Shown here piece by piece: positions 1-9,505 of a stretch of DNA of 61,868 bases. The DNA is taken from positions 1-61,868 of the forward strand of contig JAPWUP010000004.1 of NCBI GenBank assembly GCA_028275505.1. Direction: 5' to 3'. The notes beneath the pieces are model-generated. The model worked only from the letters and a program-made list of their open reading frames with translations, was not told the DNA's origin and did no database searches. Source of the stretch: Bryobacteraceae bacterium. GTDB lineage: Bacteria; Acidobacteriota; Terriglobia; Bryobacterales; Bryobacteraceae. Within the stretch, counting starts at the first letter, position 1; each line of letters begins with the position of its first letter. A program made the translations under genes and the position numbers.

Positions 1-126
1 GGCGACAACGTGAACCTGGAGGTGGAACTGATCAGCCCGGTGGCGATGGAGAAGGGTTTGCGTTTCGCCATCCGCGAGGGCGGGCGCACCGTGGGCGCCG
101 GCACCGTCACCGACATCCTGGAGTGA
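1..126 (+). CDS. tuf: Elongation factor Tu, C-terminal end (partial)
   Basis: The first 41 codons visible read [12 protein letters not shown] and end in [17 protein letters not shown], the invariant tail of EF-Tu domain III. EF-Tu delivers aminoacyl-tRNA to the ribosome as a GTP complex. The gene enters from outside the window, so its start and GTPase domain are not seen. It lies 18 bases before rpsJ, the usual str-to-S10 junction, so it is probably cotranscribed with the ribosomal operon. Confidence 0.95.
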   Translation, partial: GDNVNLEVELISPVAMEKGLRFAIREGGRTVGAGTVTDILE

Positions 127-144
127 GGACGGGATACCACGGCG

Positions 145-468
<324 letters not shown>

Positions 469-550
469 GAGGAGGCGGGGCCCCAGGATCCCCGAAGACA
501 CGGTCGCCGTTGAGGCGGGCGGGCGAGGGATCCGCGTCCCCGGCTAAGAG

Positions 551-1183
551 ATGATCCCAGGAATCCTCGGCAAAAAGATCGGCATGACACAGGTCTTCCG
601 GCCGGACGGGCAGGTGATCCCGGTCACTTTGATCAAGGCCGGACCGTGCGTCGTCGTGCAGCGCAAAACGCCGCTGCGCGACGGCTACGACGCCATCCAG
701 CTCGGCCTGCTGGAGTACGTGAAGAGTTCCCGGATCAACAAGCCGATGAAGGGGCACCTGGCCAAGGCCGGGGTGGACGGCATCCGCTTTTTGCGCGAGA
801 TCCGGCTGCGGCCGGGCGACCCGGACTACAAGCCGGGCGATCGCATTCTGGTGGATCAGTTCCGGCCCTCCGACCGGGTGGATGTCACGGGTATCAGCAA
901 GGGCCGCGGCTTTGCCGGCTTTGTCAAGCGGCATCATTTCCGCGGCGGTCCGGCCACGCATGGCTCCATGTTCCACCGTGCGCCGGGCTCGATCGGGGCT
1001 TCGAGCTTCCCGTCGCGCGTGTGGCCGGGCATGCGCATGGCCGGCCACATGGGCAACCAGCGGGTGACGGTCCGCAACCTGGAGGTCATTGAGGTCCATC
1101 CCGAGGACAACCTCCTGGTGGTGAAAGGGGCCGTGCCCGGACCCAGCGGCGGCTACGTCATTGTGCGCCGCGCCAAGAGGTGA
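551..1183 (+). CDS. rplC: 50S ribosomal protein L3
   Basis: The 210-residue product starts [16 protein letters not shown], the L3 signature, and contains the conserved central loop with [12 protein letters not shown] and [11 protein letters not shown], which reaches toward the peptidyl transferase centre. The length is normal. The ATG at 551 fits the family start, although the sequence before it (GGCTAAGAG) is only a weak ribosome-binding site. rplD begins 4 bases after the stop. Confidence 0.97.
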   Translation: MIPGILGKKIGMTQVFRPDGQVIPVTLIKAGPCVVVQRKTPLRDGYDAIQLGLLEYVKSSRINKPMKGHLAKAGVDGIRFLREIRLRPGDPDYKPGDRILVDQFRPSDRVDVTGISKGRGFAGFVKRHHFRGGPATHGSMFHRAPGSIGASSFPSRVWPGMRMAGHMGNQRVTVRNLEVIEVHPEDNLLVVKGAVPGPSGGYVIVRRAKR

Positions 1184-1187
1184 CGCC

Positions 1188-1814
1188 ATGCCGGTGGTGG
1201 ATGTCTTTGATTTGAACAATCAAAAGGTCGGGGAGCTGGAGCTGGCCGACGAGGTGTTTGCCGCTGAGGTCAACGAGCACTTGCTGTACGAGGCGGTGCG
1301 GCACTACTTGGCTTGCCAGCGCCGCGGCACCCACAAAACCAAGACGCGGGGCGAAGTCTCCGGCGGTGGCCGCAAGCCCTGGCGTCAGAAAGGCACGGGG
1401 CGGGCGCGGCACGGCTCGATCCGCTCGCCGCTGTGGCGACACGGCGGCACGGTCCACGGGCCGGTTCCCCGGGACTACAGCTACCGTCTGCCCCGCAAGA
1501 TGTTGCTGGGCGCCCTGCGTTCGGCTCTTTCCGCCAAGCTGCGCGACGGCGAACTGAAAGTGATCCGCTCGTTCGACCTCCCGGACCACAAGACGCGGAC
1601 CATGAAGGCGGTTCTGGAGCGGCTCCAGGCCGCCAAGACGGTTTTGCTGGTGGATAACGACAACAACCGGAACCTGATCCTGGGTTCGCGCAATCTGCCG
1701 GGAGTGACCCTGGTGAGCAGCCGCGAGCTGACCACCTACGACCTGCTTGGACACCAGCAGGTGCTGCTGTCGGAAGCTGCGGCGAAGAAACTTTCCGAGG
1801 GCCTGAAGCCATGA
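1188..1814 (+). CDS. rplD: 50S ribosomal protein L4
   Basis: The 208-residue product contains the L4 loop GTHKTKTRGEVSGGGRKPWRQKGTGRARHGS (given here only as a landmark at about residues 46-76), which lines the exit tunnel. I chose ATG 1188 (MPVVDVFDLNN). An upstream in-frame start at 1161 would overlap rplC and add residues not seen in L4. In enterobacteria L4 represses its own operon; no such leader can be judged here. The last codons overlap the rplW start by 4 bases (ATGA). Confidence 0.96.
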   Translation: MPVVDVFDLNNQKVGELELADEVFAAEVNEHLLYEAVRHYLACQRRGTHKTKTRGEVSGGGRKPWRQKGTGRARHGSIRSPLWRHGGTVHGPVPRDYSYRLPRKMLLGALRSALSAKLRDGELKVIRSFDLPDHKTRTMKAVLERLQAAKTVLLVDNDNNRNLILGSRNLPGVTLVSSRELTTYDLLGHQQVLLSEAAAKKLSEGLKP

Positions 1815-2098
1815 ACCTCTACGAGATCATTCGACGTCCGGTAGTGACCGAGAAGGCGCTGGCCAAGAAGGAAGCCGAGCGTACCCTGTGCTTCGAGGTC
1901 CCGGTCAACGCCAACAAGAGCCAGATTCGCGCGGCGGTGGAGAAGATCTTCAAGGTGCAGGTGGAGGACGTGCGGACCATCGTGGTCCCGGGCAAGCTGC
2001 GCCGCCGCGGCCGCTTCGAGGGCTACCGGCCGGAGTGGAAGAAGGCGTACGTGAAGCTCAAGGCCGGGCAAAAGATGCCCGAGTACCTGGAGGTGTGA
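1811..2098 (+). CDS. rplW: 50S ribosomal protein L23
   Basis: The 95-residue product begins [17 protein letters not shown] and carries the L23 pattern [16 protein letters not shown] followed by VEDVRTI. L23 sits at the tunnel exit and docks trigger factor and SRP. It is coupled to rplD by an ATGA overlap, and rplB starts 1 base after its stop. Confidence 0.96.
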   Translation: MNLYEIIRRPVVTEKALAKKEAERTLCFEVPVNANKSQIRAAVEKIFKVQVEDVRTIVVPGKLRRRGRFEGYRPEWKKAYVKLKAGQKMPEYLEV

Positions 2099-2099
2099 G

Positions 2100-2921
2100 A
2101 TGGGGATCAAAGGATATCGCCCCTACACTCCTTCGCGCCGGTTCATGACCGTGCTCACGAAGGAGGAGATCACCAAGGAGCGGCCCGAGAAATCACTGAC
2201 GGTAGGACTGAAGAAGTCTGGCGGGCGCAACAATCTGGGAGAGATCACCTCCTGGTTCCGCGGTGGCGGGCACAAGCGCTGCTACCGGATCATTGATTTC
2301 AAGCGGGACAAGATCGGCGTGCCGGCGCGGGTCGCGGCGATCGAGTACGATCCCAACCGCTCGGCGCGCATCGCCTTGCTGCACTACGCCGACGGCGAGA
2401 AGCGCTACATCCTGCATCCGCTGGGATTGCAGGTGGGGCAAACCGTGATGTCCGGCCCGGATGCCGACATCCTGGTGGGCAACGCCCTGCCGCTGCGCAA
2501 TATTCCGCCGGGCACGCTGATTCACAACATCGAGCTGCGTCCGGGCAAGGGCGGTCAACTGGTCCGCTCGGCGGGCACGGCGGCGCAACTGCTTTCCAAG
2601 GAAGAGGACTATGCGCTGGTGAAGTTGCCTTCGGGCGAGGTTCGCAAGATTCACCTGGACTGCATGGCCACGATCGGCCAGGTGGGCAACGTGGACCACG
2701 AGAACGTGACGCTGGGCAAGGCCGGGCGGAGCCGCTGGCTGGGGCGGCGCCCGCACAATCGCGGCGCCTCGATGAACCCCGTGGATCACCCGCACGGCGG
2801 CGGCGAAGGCAAGGCTTCGGAGGGCCGCACTCCGGTGACGCCCTGGGGTCAGCCCACCCGCGGCTACAAGACCCGGCGTAACAAGCGCACCGACAAGTTC
2901 ATCGTGAGCCGGAGGAAGTAA
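2100..2921 (+). CDS. rplB: 50S ribosomal protein L2
   Basis: The 273-residue product, the normal size, has the L2 opening [16 protein letters not shown], the RNA-binding segment [17 protein letters not shown], and the C-terminal catalytic-centre loop [13 protein letters not shown] with the conserved histidine. L2 is needed for subunit joining and peptidyl transfer. rpsS follows with no gap. Confidence 0.98.
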   Translation: MGIKGYRPYTPSRRFMTVLTKEEITKERPEKSLTVGLKKSGGRNNLGEITSWFRGGGHKRCYRIIDFKRDKIGVPARVAAIEYDPNRSARIALLHYADGEKRYILHPLGLQVGQTVMSGPDADILVGNALPLRNIPPGTLIHNIELRPGKGGQLVRSAGTAAQLLSKEEDYALVKLPSGEVRKIHLDCMATIGQVGNVDHENVTLGKAGRSRWLGRRPHNRGASMNPVDHPHGGGEGKASEGRTPVTPWGQPTRGYKTRRNKRTDKFIVSRRK

Positions 2922-3206
2922 ATGGGCCGTTCGCTGAAGAAAGGACCGTTCGTGGATGACCACCTGCTGGAGAAGATCCGGCAGTTGAACGAGCGTAACG
3001 AGAAGAAGGTCATCCGCACCTGGTCGCGGCGCTCCACGATCATCCCCGAGTTCGTAGGCCATACCATCGCGGTGCACAACGGCAAGAAGTTCATTCCGGT
3101 TTACATCACCGAGCAGATGGTGGGCCACAAACTCGGGGAATTCGCGCCCACGCGGACCTTCCGCGGCCACGGTGGCAAGGGTGAGAAAACGGCCAAGCCG
3201 GCATGA
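2922..3206 (+). CDS. rpsS: 30S ribosomal protein S19
   Basis: The 94-residue product begins [19 protein letters not shown] and contains [23 protein letters not shown] and the [22 protein letters not shown] tail, all diagnostic of S19, which binds the 30S head with S13. The ATG follows the rplB stop directly, so translation is probably coupled. Confidence 0.97.
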   Translation: MGRSLKKGPFVDDHLLEKIRQLNERNEKKVIRTWSRRSTIIPEFVGHTIAVHNGKKFIPVYITEQMVGHKLGEFAPTRTFRGHGGKGEKTAKPA

Positions 3207-3220
3207 CGGGAGGTAGCGAG

Positions 3221-3562
3221 ATGGAGGCCAGAGCGGAAGCCAGGTACATTCGGGTTTCTCCGCGCAAGGCGCGGCTGGTGGTGGATCTGATCCGCGGCCG
3301 CAAGGCCGGGGAGGCATTGACCATTTTGCGCATGACCAACAAGCGCGTCGCTCCCATCGTCGAGAAAGTGTTGCGCTCGGCCATCGCCAATGCCGAACAG
3401 AAGGCCGCGGATGTGGACGTGGACAAGTTGGTGGTCAAGGAAGCTTACGTGAACGAAGGACCCCGTTTGAAGAGGATTCGACCTGCTCCCATGGGGCGTG
3501 CGCATCTTTACCAGCGCCGCTATTCCCATATCGCCGTGACGGTGGCGGAGGCTGAGGACTGA
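3221..3562 (+). CDS. rplV: 50S ribosomal protein L22
   Basis: The 113-residue product ([22 protein letters not shown]) has the L22 core [10 protein letters not shown] and the hairpin region with [13 protein letters not shown], which reaches into the exit tunnel. I prefer ATG 3221 because GGGAGGT sits 6-7 bases upstream. An in-frame ATG at 3203 overlaps the rpsS stop (ATGA) and would add six residues; it remains possible. The stop overlaps the rpsC start by one base (TGATG). Confidence 0.93.
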   Translation: MEARAEARYIRVSPRKARLVVDLIRGRKAGEALTILRMTNKRVAPIVEKVLRSAIANAEQKAADVDVDKLVVKEAYVNEGPRLKRIRPAPMGRAHLYQRRYSHIAVTVAEAED

Positions 3563-4449
3563 TGGGGCAGAAAACTCACCCGTACGGTTTCCGGTTGGGT
3601 TACACCAAGACCTGGCGTTCGCGCTGGTACGCCGAGCATGATTACGCCAGGCTGCTCCGGGAGGACCTGGAGCTGAAGGATCTTCTGCGCGAGCGCTTCA
3701 AACCCGCCGGCGTGAGCTCGGTCGAGGTGGATCGGCCGGGCAACAAGATTCGCATCACGATCCGTGCCTCGCGCCCCGGCCTGATCATCGGGCGCAAGGG
3801 CGCGGAGATCGAAAAGCTCAAGCAGGATCTGACGCAGAAGACCGGCCGCGAGGTCTTCATTGACATTCAGGAAGTGCCGCGGCCGGAGCTGGATGCGCAG
3901 TTGGTGGCCGAGTCCATCGCCTTGCAACTGGAAAAGCGGGTCGCTTTCCGGCGGGCCATGCGAAAGGCGGTGGATTCCGCGCTGCGGTTCGGCTGCAAGG
4001 GAATCAAGGTGAAGGTTTCCGGCCGCCTGAACGGGGCCGAGATCGCGCGCAGCGAATGGTACCTGCAAGGCCAGTTGCCCTTGCAGACGTTGCGGGCGGA
4101 CATAGATTACGGTTTTTCCGAGGCCTTCACCACGTACGGCGTGATCGGGGTCAAGTGCTGGATTTACAAGGGCGAGATCCTGGAGCCGTTCGCGCGGAAG
4201 GCCTTGACCGAACCGGAACCGCGGCGGTTGCCGCGTCCGCGCCGCGAGCCGGCTCCGCGACCGGCGCCCACTGAGGCTCCGGCGCCGCCTGTGCCGCCGA
4301 CTCCGCCACCGGAGGCCACGGCGCCCGTCCGCCCGCCGGTCACGCCGCCTTTGGCGCCGCCGCAGCCGGCCTGGAAGCAGGAAGCCAAAGAAGCCAAAGA
4401 GGAAACGGCGCCGCCACCGGAAGCTGACAAGCCGTCGCAGGAGGGCTGA
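3562..4449 (+). CDS. rpsC: 30S ribosomal protein S3 with long Pro-rich tail
   Basis: The N-terminal 210 residues are ordinary S3: [24 protein letters not shown], a KH domain with the GXXG-type loop [12 protein letters not shown], and the C-terminal S3 fold ending near FARKAL. After about residue 215 the protein continues for roughly 80 residues of a low-complexity tail rich in Pro, Ala and Glu with repeated PPxP units and a KEAKEAKEE segment. Most S3 proteins stop near 210-240 residues, so this tail is long. Its sequence suggests disorder; no function is inferred. Confidence 0.96.
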   Translation: MGQKTHPYGFRLGYTKTWRSRWYAEHDYARLLREDLELKDLLRERFKPAGVSSVEVDRPGNKIRITIRASRPGLIIGRKGAEIEKLKQDLTQKTGREVFIDIQEVPRPELDAQLVAESIALQLEKRVAFRRAMRKAVDSALRFGCKGIKVKVSGRLNGAEIARSEWYLQGQLPLQTLRADIDYGFSEAFTTYGVIGVKCWIYKGEILEPFARKALTEPEPRRLPRPRREPAPRPAPTEAPAPPVPPTPPPEATAPVRPPVTPPLAPPQPAWKQEAKEAKEETAPPPEADKPSQEG

Positions 4450-4452
4450 GCC

Positions 4453-4872
<420 letters not shown>

Positions 4873-4884
4873 GGAGGAGCGAGC

Positions 4885-5097
4885 ATGAAAGCGGCCAAGT
4901 TTCGCGAGCTCGACGACAAACAACTGCGGAGCCAGTTGCAGGAAATCAACGAGCAGTTGTTCCATCTGCGCTTCCAGCTTTCCATGGGCCAGGGGGAGGC
5001 GCTCAAGAAGTACCGGGCGCTCAAGAAGGACCGCGCCCGGGTGCTGACGATTTTGCGCGAGCGCGAGCTGGCCGCGGCCAAGGAGGCTGGGAACTGA
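4885..5097 (+). CDS. rpmC: 50S ribosomal protein L29
   Basis: The 70-residue, two-helix product starts MKAAKFRELDDKQLRSQLQE and has the LFHLRFQLSMGQ and VLTILRERE segments of L29. A good site, GAGGAGCGAGC, precedes ATG 4885. L29 lies near the tunnel exit next to L23. Confidence 0.95.
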   Translation: MKAAKFRELDDKQLRSQLQEINEQLFHLRFQLSMGQGEALKKYRALKKDRARVLTILRERELAAAKEAGN

Positions 5098-5100
5098 GCC

Positions 5101-5445
5101 ATGAGCGAACCGGCAATGGAAGCACAGGCGGCAGCGGAGGCGCCCAAGCGAGGGCACAAGCAGGAGAAGGTGGGCGTGGTCGTCTCGACCAAGATGCGCA
5201 AGACCATCGTGGTCGAGGTCGAGCGCCGGGCTCCGCACCCGCTTTACAAGAAGGTGGTGGCGCGGCGCAAGAAGTTCTACGCCCATGACGAGGAAGAGGT
5301 GGCGCGGGTAGGCGATGTGGTGCGCATCGTCGAATCCCGCCCGCTGAGCCGGCTCAAGCGCTGGCGCCTGGTTGAGGTGATTCGGCGCGCGGCTCTGCCC
5401 GAGATGGTAGAGCCAGTGGAGCCGACCGAGGAATTGACGAGTTGA
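5101..5445 (+). CDS. rpsQ: 30S ribosomal protein S17, extended at both ends
   Basis: The core [21 protein letters not shown] and [27 protein letters not shown] is S17, an OB-fold primary 16S binder. The product has 114 residues against the usual 80-90. The extra length is an Ala/Glu-rich N-terminal arm of about 20 residues and a C-terminal acidic tail ([14 protein letters not shown]). ATG 5101 lies 3 bases after rpmC; no nearer in-frame start fits better. Confidence 0.95.
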   Translation: MSEPAMEAQAAAEAPKRGHKQEKVGVVVSTKMRKTIVVEVERRAPHPLYKKVVARRKKFYAHDEEEVARVGDVVRIVESRPLSRLKRWRLVEVIRRAALPEMVEPVEPTEELTS

Positions 5446-5455
5446 GGAGAAGGCC

Positions 5456-5824
5456 ATGATCGGAATGCGAACCATCCTGGAGGTGGCCGACAACAGCGGA
5501 GCCCGCAAGCTCCAGTGCATCCTGCCGGAGGGCGGTGACAAGGGCTTGCGGGCTGGCCTGGGCGACGTGGTCACCGCCAGCGTCAAGGAAGCGACGCCGG
5601 ATTCGCCCATCAAGAAGGGGAAGGTTGTGCGGTGCGTCATCGTGCGCATGCGCAAGGAGACGCGCCGCAAGGACGGCACCTACATCCGGTTCGATTCCAA
5701 CGCCGCTGTGCTCATTAACCAGGACGGCGAACCGATCGGCACGCGCGTCTTCGGGCCGGTGGCGCGTGAGCTGCGCGAGAAGCGGTTCATGAAGATTGTG
5801 TCGCTGGCCCCGGAGGTGTTGTAA
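5456..5824 (+). CDS. rplN: 50S ribosomal protein L14
   Basis: The 122-residue product has the L14 opening [22 protein letters not shown] and the conserved [22 protein letters not shown] and NAAVLIN segments, ending [22 protein letters not shown] lies upstream of ATG 5456. The stop and the rplX start share a base (TAATG). Confidence 0.98.
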   Translation: MIGMRTILEVADNSGARKLQCILPEGGDKGLRAGLGDVVTASVKEATPDSPIKKGKVVRCVIVRMRKETRRKDGTYIRFDSNAAVLINQDGEPIGTRVFGPVARELREKRFMKIVSLAPEVL

Positions 5825-6189
5825 TGGCGCGGAGCAAGACCCTCGAGAAACCGCTGCGCATCAGGCTGCGCAGGGACGATCTGGTCGAGGTGATCGCCGG
5901 GCGGGACCGGGGCAAGCGGGGCCGGATCCTGAAAGTGGACCGGCGGCGGGGCCGGGTGTGGGTGGAGGGCGTGATGCTGGTCAAGAAACACGTACGGCGC
6001 AACCCGGCGCGCGGCATCAAGGGCGGCATCGTGGAGACCGAGGCCTCCATCCACGTCTCCAACGTGATGATCGTATGCCCCAGTTGCGGGCCGACGCGAA
6101 TTGGCAGCAAGGTGGAGGAAGTGGGCGGCAAGACGCGTCGGACCCGCATTTGCCGCAAGTGCGGCGGGTCGCTGGACAAGAGGGCTTGA
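5824..6189 (+). CDS. rplX: 50S ribosomal protein L24, zinc-ribbon form
   Basis: The 121-residue product has the KOW motif typical of L24 (DDLVEVIAGRDRGKRGRIL, residues 18-36) and the VKKHVRRN segment. The C-terminal part carries two CxxC pairs, C85/C88 and C110/C113, so this is the zinc-binding (C+) form of L24. It is coupled to rplN by a one-base overlap. Confidence 0.96.
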   Translation: MARSKTLEKPLRIRLRRDDLVEVIAGRDRGKRGRILKVDRRRGRVWVEGVMLVKKHVRRNPARGIKGGIVETEASIHVSNVMIVCPSCGPTRIGSKVEEVGGKTRRTRICRKCGGSLDKRA

Positions 6190-6192
6190 GAA

Positions 6193-6735
6193 ATGGCTGC
6201 CAGGCTGAAGGAGTACTATCGCACGACGGTGGTTCCGGCGCTGATGAAGGAGTTCGGCTACAAGAACCCCATGGCCGTGCCCCGGCTGGAGAAGATCACC
6301 ATCAATATCGGCCTGGGCGAGGCCAGCCAGAACCCCAAGCTGATGGACAGCGCCGTGCAGGAACTGGCGCTGATCACGGGACAGCGGCCGGTGGTGACCA
6401 AGGCCCGCAAGTCCATCGCCGCCTTCAAGCTGCGCGCGGGCATGACCATCGGCTGCATGGTGACGCTGCGCGGCGACCGCATGTACGAGTTTCTCGATCG
6501 GCTGATGAACATCGCGCTTCCGCGCGTGCGCGACTTTCGCGGCCTCTCCACCAAGAGCTTTGACGGTCGCGGCAATTACACGCTGGGGCTGCGCGACCAG
6601 CTCGTGTTTCCGGAGATTGACTACAACAAGGTGGACAAGATCAAAGGTATGAACATCACCATCACGACGACAGCCCGGACCGACGCCGAGGGGCTGGCGC
6701 TGCTCAAGCACCTCGGCATGCCGTTCCGGCAGTGA
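6193..6735 (+). CDS. rplE: 50S ribosomal protein L5
   Basis: The 180-residue product has the L5 signature [13 protein letters not shown], followed by [19 protein letters not shown] and the end region with [20 protein letters not shown]5 binds 5S rRNA and contacts P-site tRNA. It starts 3 bases after rplX. Confidence 0.98.
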   Translation: MAARLKEYYRTTVVPALMKEFGYKNPMAVPRLEKITINIGLGEASQNPKLMDSAVQELALITGQRPVVTKARKSIAAFKLRAGMTIGCMVTLRGDRMYEFLDRLMNIALPRVRDFRGLSTKSFDGRGNYTLGLRDQLVFPEIDYNKVDKIKGMNITITTTARTDAEGLALLKHLGMPFRQ

Positions 6736-6760
6736 GGCAGGCAGGAGGGATTCAGACGCT

Positions 6761-6970
6761 ATGGCTACGGTAGCCAAGATCGCCAAGGACAGGAAGCTGG
6801 CGGAAGCCAAGAAAAAAGGCATTCCCAAGCTGCGCTGCCGGCACCGCAACCGCTGCTGGCGTTGCGGGCGTCCGCGCGGTTACCTGCGCAAGTTCCAGCT
6901 TTGCCGCATTTGCTTCCGCGAGCTGGCCCTGGCCGGCGAGATTCCTGGCGTGATCAAAGCCAGTTGGTAG
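6761..6970 (+). CDS. rpsZ: 30S ribosomal protein S14, zinc-binding type
   Basis: The C-terminal half ([25 protein letters not shown], ending [11 protein letters not shown]) matches short, zinc-binding S14 with C32, C35, C48 and C51. The product has 69 residues, about 8 more than the usual 61, because of a Lys/Ala-rich N-terminus. I keep ATG 6761 because GGCAGGAGGG precedes it at a suitable distance. Confidence 0.95.
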   Translation: MATVAKIAKDRKLAEAKKKGIPKLRCRHRNRCWRCGRPRGYLRKFQLCRICFRELALAGEIPGVIKASW

Positions 6971-6983
6971 GAGAGAAGATCGC

Positions 6984-7376
6984 ATGCCAACCGATGTGAT
7001 TGCGGACATGCTCACGCGCATCCGCAATGCCGTGCGGGCGCGCCATCCCAAGGTGGACATACCCGCTTCGCGGCTGAAGATCGAGATCGCGCGCGTGCTC
7101 AAGGAGGAAGGCTACATTCTTAACTACAAGGTAGCCGAGGAAGGGGCGAAGAAGACCATCAAGATTTATCTCAAGTATCACAACAACCGGCCGGTGATCA
7201 CGGACCTCAAGCGCGTGTCCCGGCCCGGTTGCCGCATCTATGTGAGCCGGGACGAGATCAAGCCCGTGCTGGGCGGGATGGGAATCTCGATCCTGAGCAC
7301 GTCCAAAGGCGTGATGACCGGCAAGCAAGCTCGCCGCGAGGGCGTGGGAGGCGAGCTGCTGTGCGTGGTCGAGTGA
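6984..7376 (+). CDS. rpsH: 30S ribosomal protein S8
   Basis: The 130-residue product begins MPTDVIADMLTRIRNAVRARH and ends with STSKGVMTGKQARREGVGGELLCVVE, the S8 C-terminal signature. S8 is a primary 16S binder and, in E. coli, the translational repressor of the spc operon. GGAGAG lies upstream of ATG 6984. Confidence 0.98.
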   Translation: MPTDVIADMLTRIRNAVRARHPKVDIPASRLKIEIARVLKEEGYILNYKVAEEGAKKTIKIYLKYHNNRPVITDLKRVSRPGCRIYVSRDEIKPVLGGMGISILSTSKGVMTGKQARREGVGGELLCVVE

Positions 7377-7406
7377 ACAGCAGGTGGCAGGCGGAGTGAG
7401 CCAGTC

Positions 7407-7943
7407 ATGTCCAGAATCGGTAAAAAACCTATTCCGATTCCCCCGGGGGTGAAGGTCAGCATCGGCCCCGAGCTGGTGGTGGAGGGACCCAAGGGGCGGC
7501 TGACCGTGCCCATCCCGGAAGGGATCCGGGTGGAGCAGCAGGATGGCCAGTTGCTCGTGCACCGGGAGGGGGATCGTTACGCAGCGCTTCACGGCCTGAC
7601 GCGCGCACTGGCCGCGAATGCCGTGGAAGGAGTTTCCAAAGGGTTCGTGCGCGAGCTGGACATCGTGGGCATCGGCTATCGCGCCGAGCAGCGCGGGCGG
7701 GTGCTGATCCTCAACCTGGGTTACTCGCACCCCATCGAGTTCGTTTTGCCGCAGGGAATCGAAGCCAGGGTGGACAAGCAAACCCACATCGTCATCAGCG
7801 GCGCCGACAAACAACTGGTCGGCCAGGTGGCCGCGAACCTGCGCGCCCTCCGCCCGCCTGATCCGTACAAACAGAAAGGCATCCGTTACAGCGACGAGAA
7901 GCTGATCAAGAAGGTGGGCAAGACCGGAGCTGGTGGCAAATGA
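7407..7943 (+). CDS. rplF: 50S ribosomal protein L6
   Basis: The 178-residue product begins [17 protein letters not shown] and has the [13 protein letters not shown] segment and the late motif [14 protein letters not shown], all typical of L6. A 30-base gap separates it from rpsH. The stop overlaps the rplR start by 4 bases (ATGA). Confidence 0.98.
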   Translation: MSRIGKKPIPIPPGVKVSIGPELVVEGPKGRLTVPIPEGIRVEQQDGQLLVHREGDRYAALHGLTRALAANAVEGVSKGFVRELDIVGIGYRAEQRGRVLILNLGYSHPIEFVLPQGIEARVDKQTHIVISGADKQLVGQVAANLRALRPPDPYKQKGIRYSDEKLIKKVGKTGAGGK

Positions 7944-8299
7944 TCCAGAAAGTTCCCAGGAACGAGCGGCGTCTTCGCATACACCGCCGGATTCGCAAGA
8001 AGGTACGAGGGACGCCGGAGCGGCCTCGCTTGTGCGTGTTCCGCAGCCTGAGGCACATCTATGCCCAGGTGATTGACGATACCCGCGGGCACACGCTGGC
8101 GGCGGCGTCCTCGCTGGAGAAAGGCCGCACGATTTCAGGAGGCAACGTTGCCGGCGCTCGCGAGGTGGGGCGGCTGATCGCCGAGCGGGCTCTGGCCAAG
8201 GGGATTCGCAAGGTGGTGTTCGATCGCGGTGGTTATCGTTACCACGGCCGGGTGAAGGCCCTGGCCGAAGCGGCGCGCGAAGCCGGACTGGAGTTTTGA
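7940..8299 (+). CDS. rplR: 50S ribosomal protein L18
   Basis: The 119-residue product has [38 protein letters not shown] and ends [27 protein letters not shown] (landmarks at the two ends), the L18 pattern for 5S rRNA binding. It is translationally coupled to rplF. Confidence 0.97.
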   Translation: MIQKVPRNERRLRIHRRIRKKVRGTPERPRLCVFRSLRHIYAQVIDDTRGHTLAAASSLEKGRTISGGNVAGAREVGRLIAERALAKGIRKVVFDRGGYRYHGRVKALAEAAREAGLEF

Positions 8300-8303
8300 C
8301 GCT

Positions 8304-8819
8304 ATGGCAGCCGTACCCAGAATCCGACCGGTAGATCCTCAGGGCCTGAACCTCAAGGAATACGTGGTTTCGATCAACCGCGTGACCAAGGTGGTCAAGG
8401 GCGGCAAGAACCTGAGCTTCTCGGCCCTGGTGGTCGTGGGCGATCCCGAGGCCAAAGTGGTGGGCTTCGCCACGGGCAAAGCGCGGGAAGTTCCGGCCGC
8501 GATCAAGAAAGCGATCGAAGCGGCCAAAAAGAACCTGTACAAAATCAACGTCAAGGGTTATACGATCCCGCACGCGGTGGTGGGCCATTTCGGGGCCGGG
8601 GAGGTGCTTCTCAAGCCGGCGCCCGAGGGCAGCGGCGTGATTGCAGGCGCCGTGGTCCGCGCGATGATGGAAGCGGCCGGCATCGCCAACGTGGCCACCA
8701 AGTGCATCGGCTCGCGCAACCCGCACAATGTCGTGCGGGCCACCATGGACGCGCTGATGCAGCTTCGCGACCGTGATCAGGTAGCCGAGATGCGCGGGGT
8801 GTCGCCCGAAAAGCTCTAG
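8304..8819 (+). CDS. rpsE: 30S ribosomal protein S5
   Basis: The 171-residue product contains [19 protein letters not shown], the double-stranded RNA-binding-like start, then GYGKA-type [19 protein letters not shown], and the C-terminal [19 protein letters not shown] and [16 protein letters not shown]. These are S5 hallmarks; S5 affects decoding accuracy. It starts 4 bases after rplR. Confidence 0.98.
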   Translation: MAAVPRIRPVDPQGLNLKEYVVSINRVTKVVKGGKNLSFSALVVVGDPEAKVVGFATGKAREVPAAIKKAIEAAKKNLYKINVKGYTIPHAVVGHFGAGEVLLKPAPEGSGVIAGAVVRAMMEAAGIANVATKCIGSRNPHNVVRATMDALMQLRDRDQVAEMRGVSPEKL

Positions 8820-8833
8820 CAGGAGGGTGGCCG

Positions 8834-9019
8834 ATGCAGGAGCGCAGGACGATCCGGATCAAGCTGGTTCGAAGCCTGATTGGCAGGCCGGAAAAGCACC
8901 GCCAGATTGTGCGGGGGTTGGGCCTGCGAAGGCTTAACCAGGTAGTGGAGCGGGTGGACACGCCCGCGATCCGGGGCATGATCCGCAAGATCCCGCATCT
9001 GGTCCAGATCGTGGAGTAG
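8834..9019 (+). CDS. rpmD: 50S ribosomal protein L30
   Basis: The 61-residue product reads [32 protein letters not shown], the compact bacterial L30 fold, ending [24 protein letters not shown] gives a strong ribosome-binding site for ATG 8834. Confidence 0.96.
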   Translation: MQERRTIRIKLVRSLIGRPEKHRQIVRGLGLRRLNQVVERVDTPAIRGMIRKIPHLVQIVE

Positions 9020-9037
9020 GCCGGCGAGGAGACGACG

Positions 9038-9490
9038 ATGAATTTGAGCCAATTGAAACCTCCCCCGGGGCAGAAGCATGCGCCCAAGCGGGTAGGCCGT
9101 GGCATGGGCAGCGGGCACGGCAAGACGGCGGGCCGCGGCACCAAGGGCCAGAGGTCCATCAGCGGCTTCCGCCAGATGCGCGGCTTCGAAGGCGGCCAGA
9201 TGCCTTTCCATCGCCGCCTGCCCAAGCGGGGATTCACCAACATTTTCAAGAAAGAGTACGCCATCGTCAACGTGGGACGCCTGGAGCAGCTCGAGGGAGA
9301 CACCTTTACGCCGGAGATTCTGCTCGAGCGGCGAGTGATTCGCAAGCTGGGCGACGGCCTGAAGGTGCTGGGTCACGGCGAGCTGACGCGGCCGATCCAT
9401 GTGCGCGCCCACTCGTTCTCCAAATCCGCGCTGGAGAAGATCCAGGCGGCCGGAGGAACGGCGGAAATCATCGAGCCTGGCCGCGGCTAG
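9038..9490 (+). CDS. rplO: 50S ribosomal protein L15
   Basis: The 150-residue product begins [38 protein letters not shown] (its Gly/Lys-rich arm), then [20 protein letters not shown], the L15 signatures. GGCGAGGAG precedes ATG 9038. It lies directly before secY as in most spc operons. Confidence 0.97.
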   Translation: MNLSQLKPPPGQKHAPKRVGRGMGSGHGKTAGRGTKGQRSISGFRQMRGFEGGQMPFHRRLPKRGFTNIFKKEYAIVNVGRLEQLEGDTFTPEILLERRVIRKLGDGLKVLGHGELTRPIHVRAHSFSKSALEKIQAAGGTAEIIEPGRG

Positions 9491-9505
9491 CGGGGGCGGG
9501 AGAGC

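Noticed and set aside
469-550. Possible terminator between rpsJ and rplC
   Set aside because: The spacer is GC-rich and offers only 4-5 bp stems. Nothing there supports termination inside the ribosomal operon.
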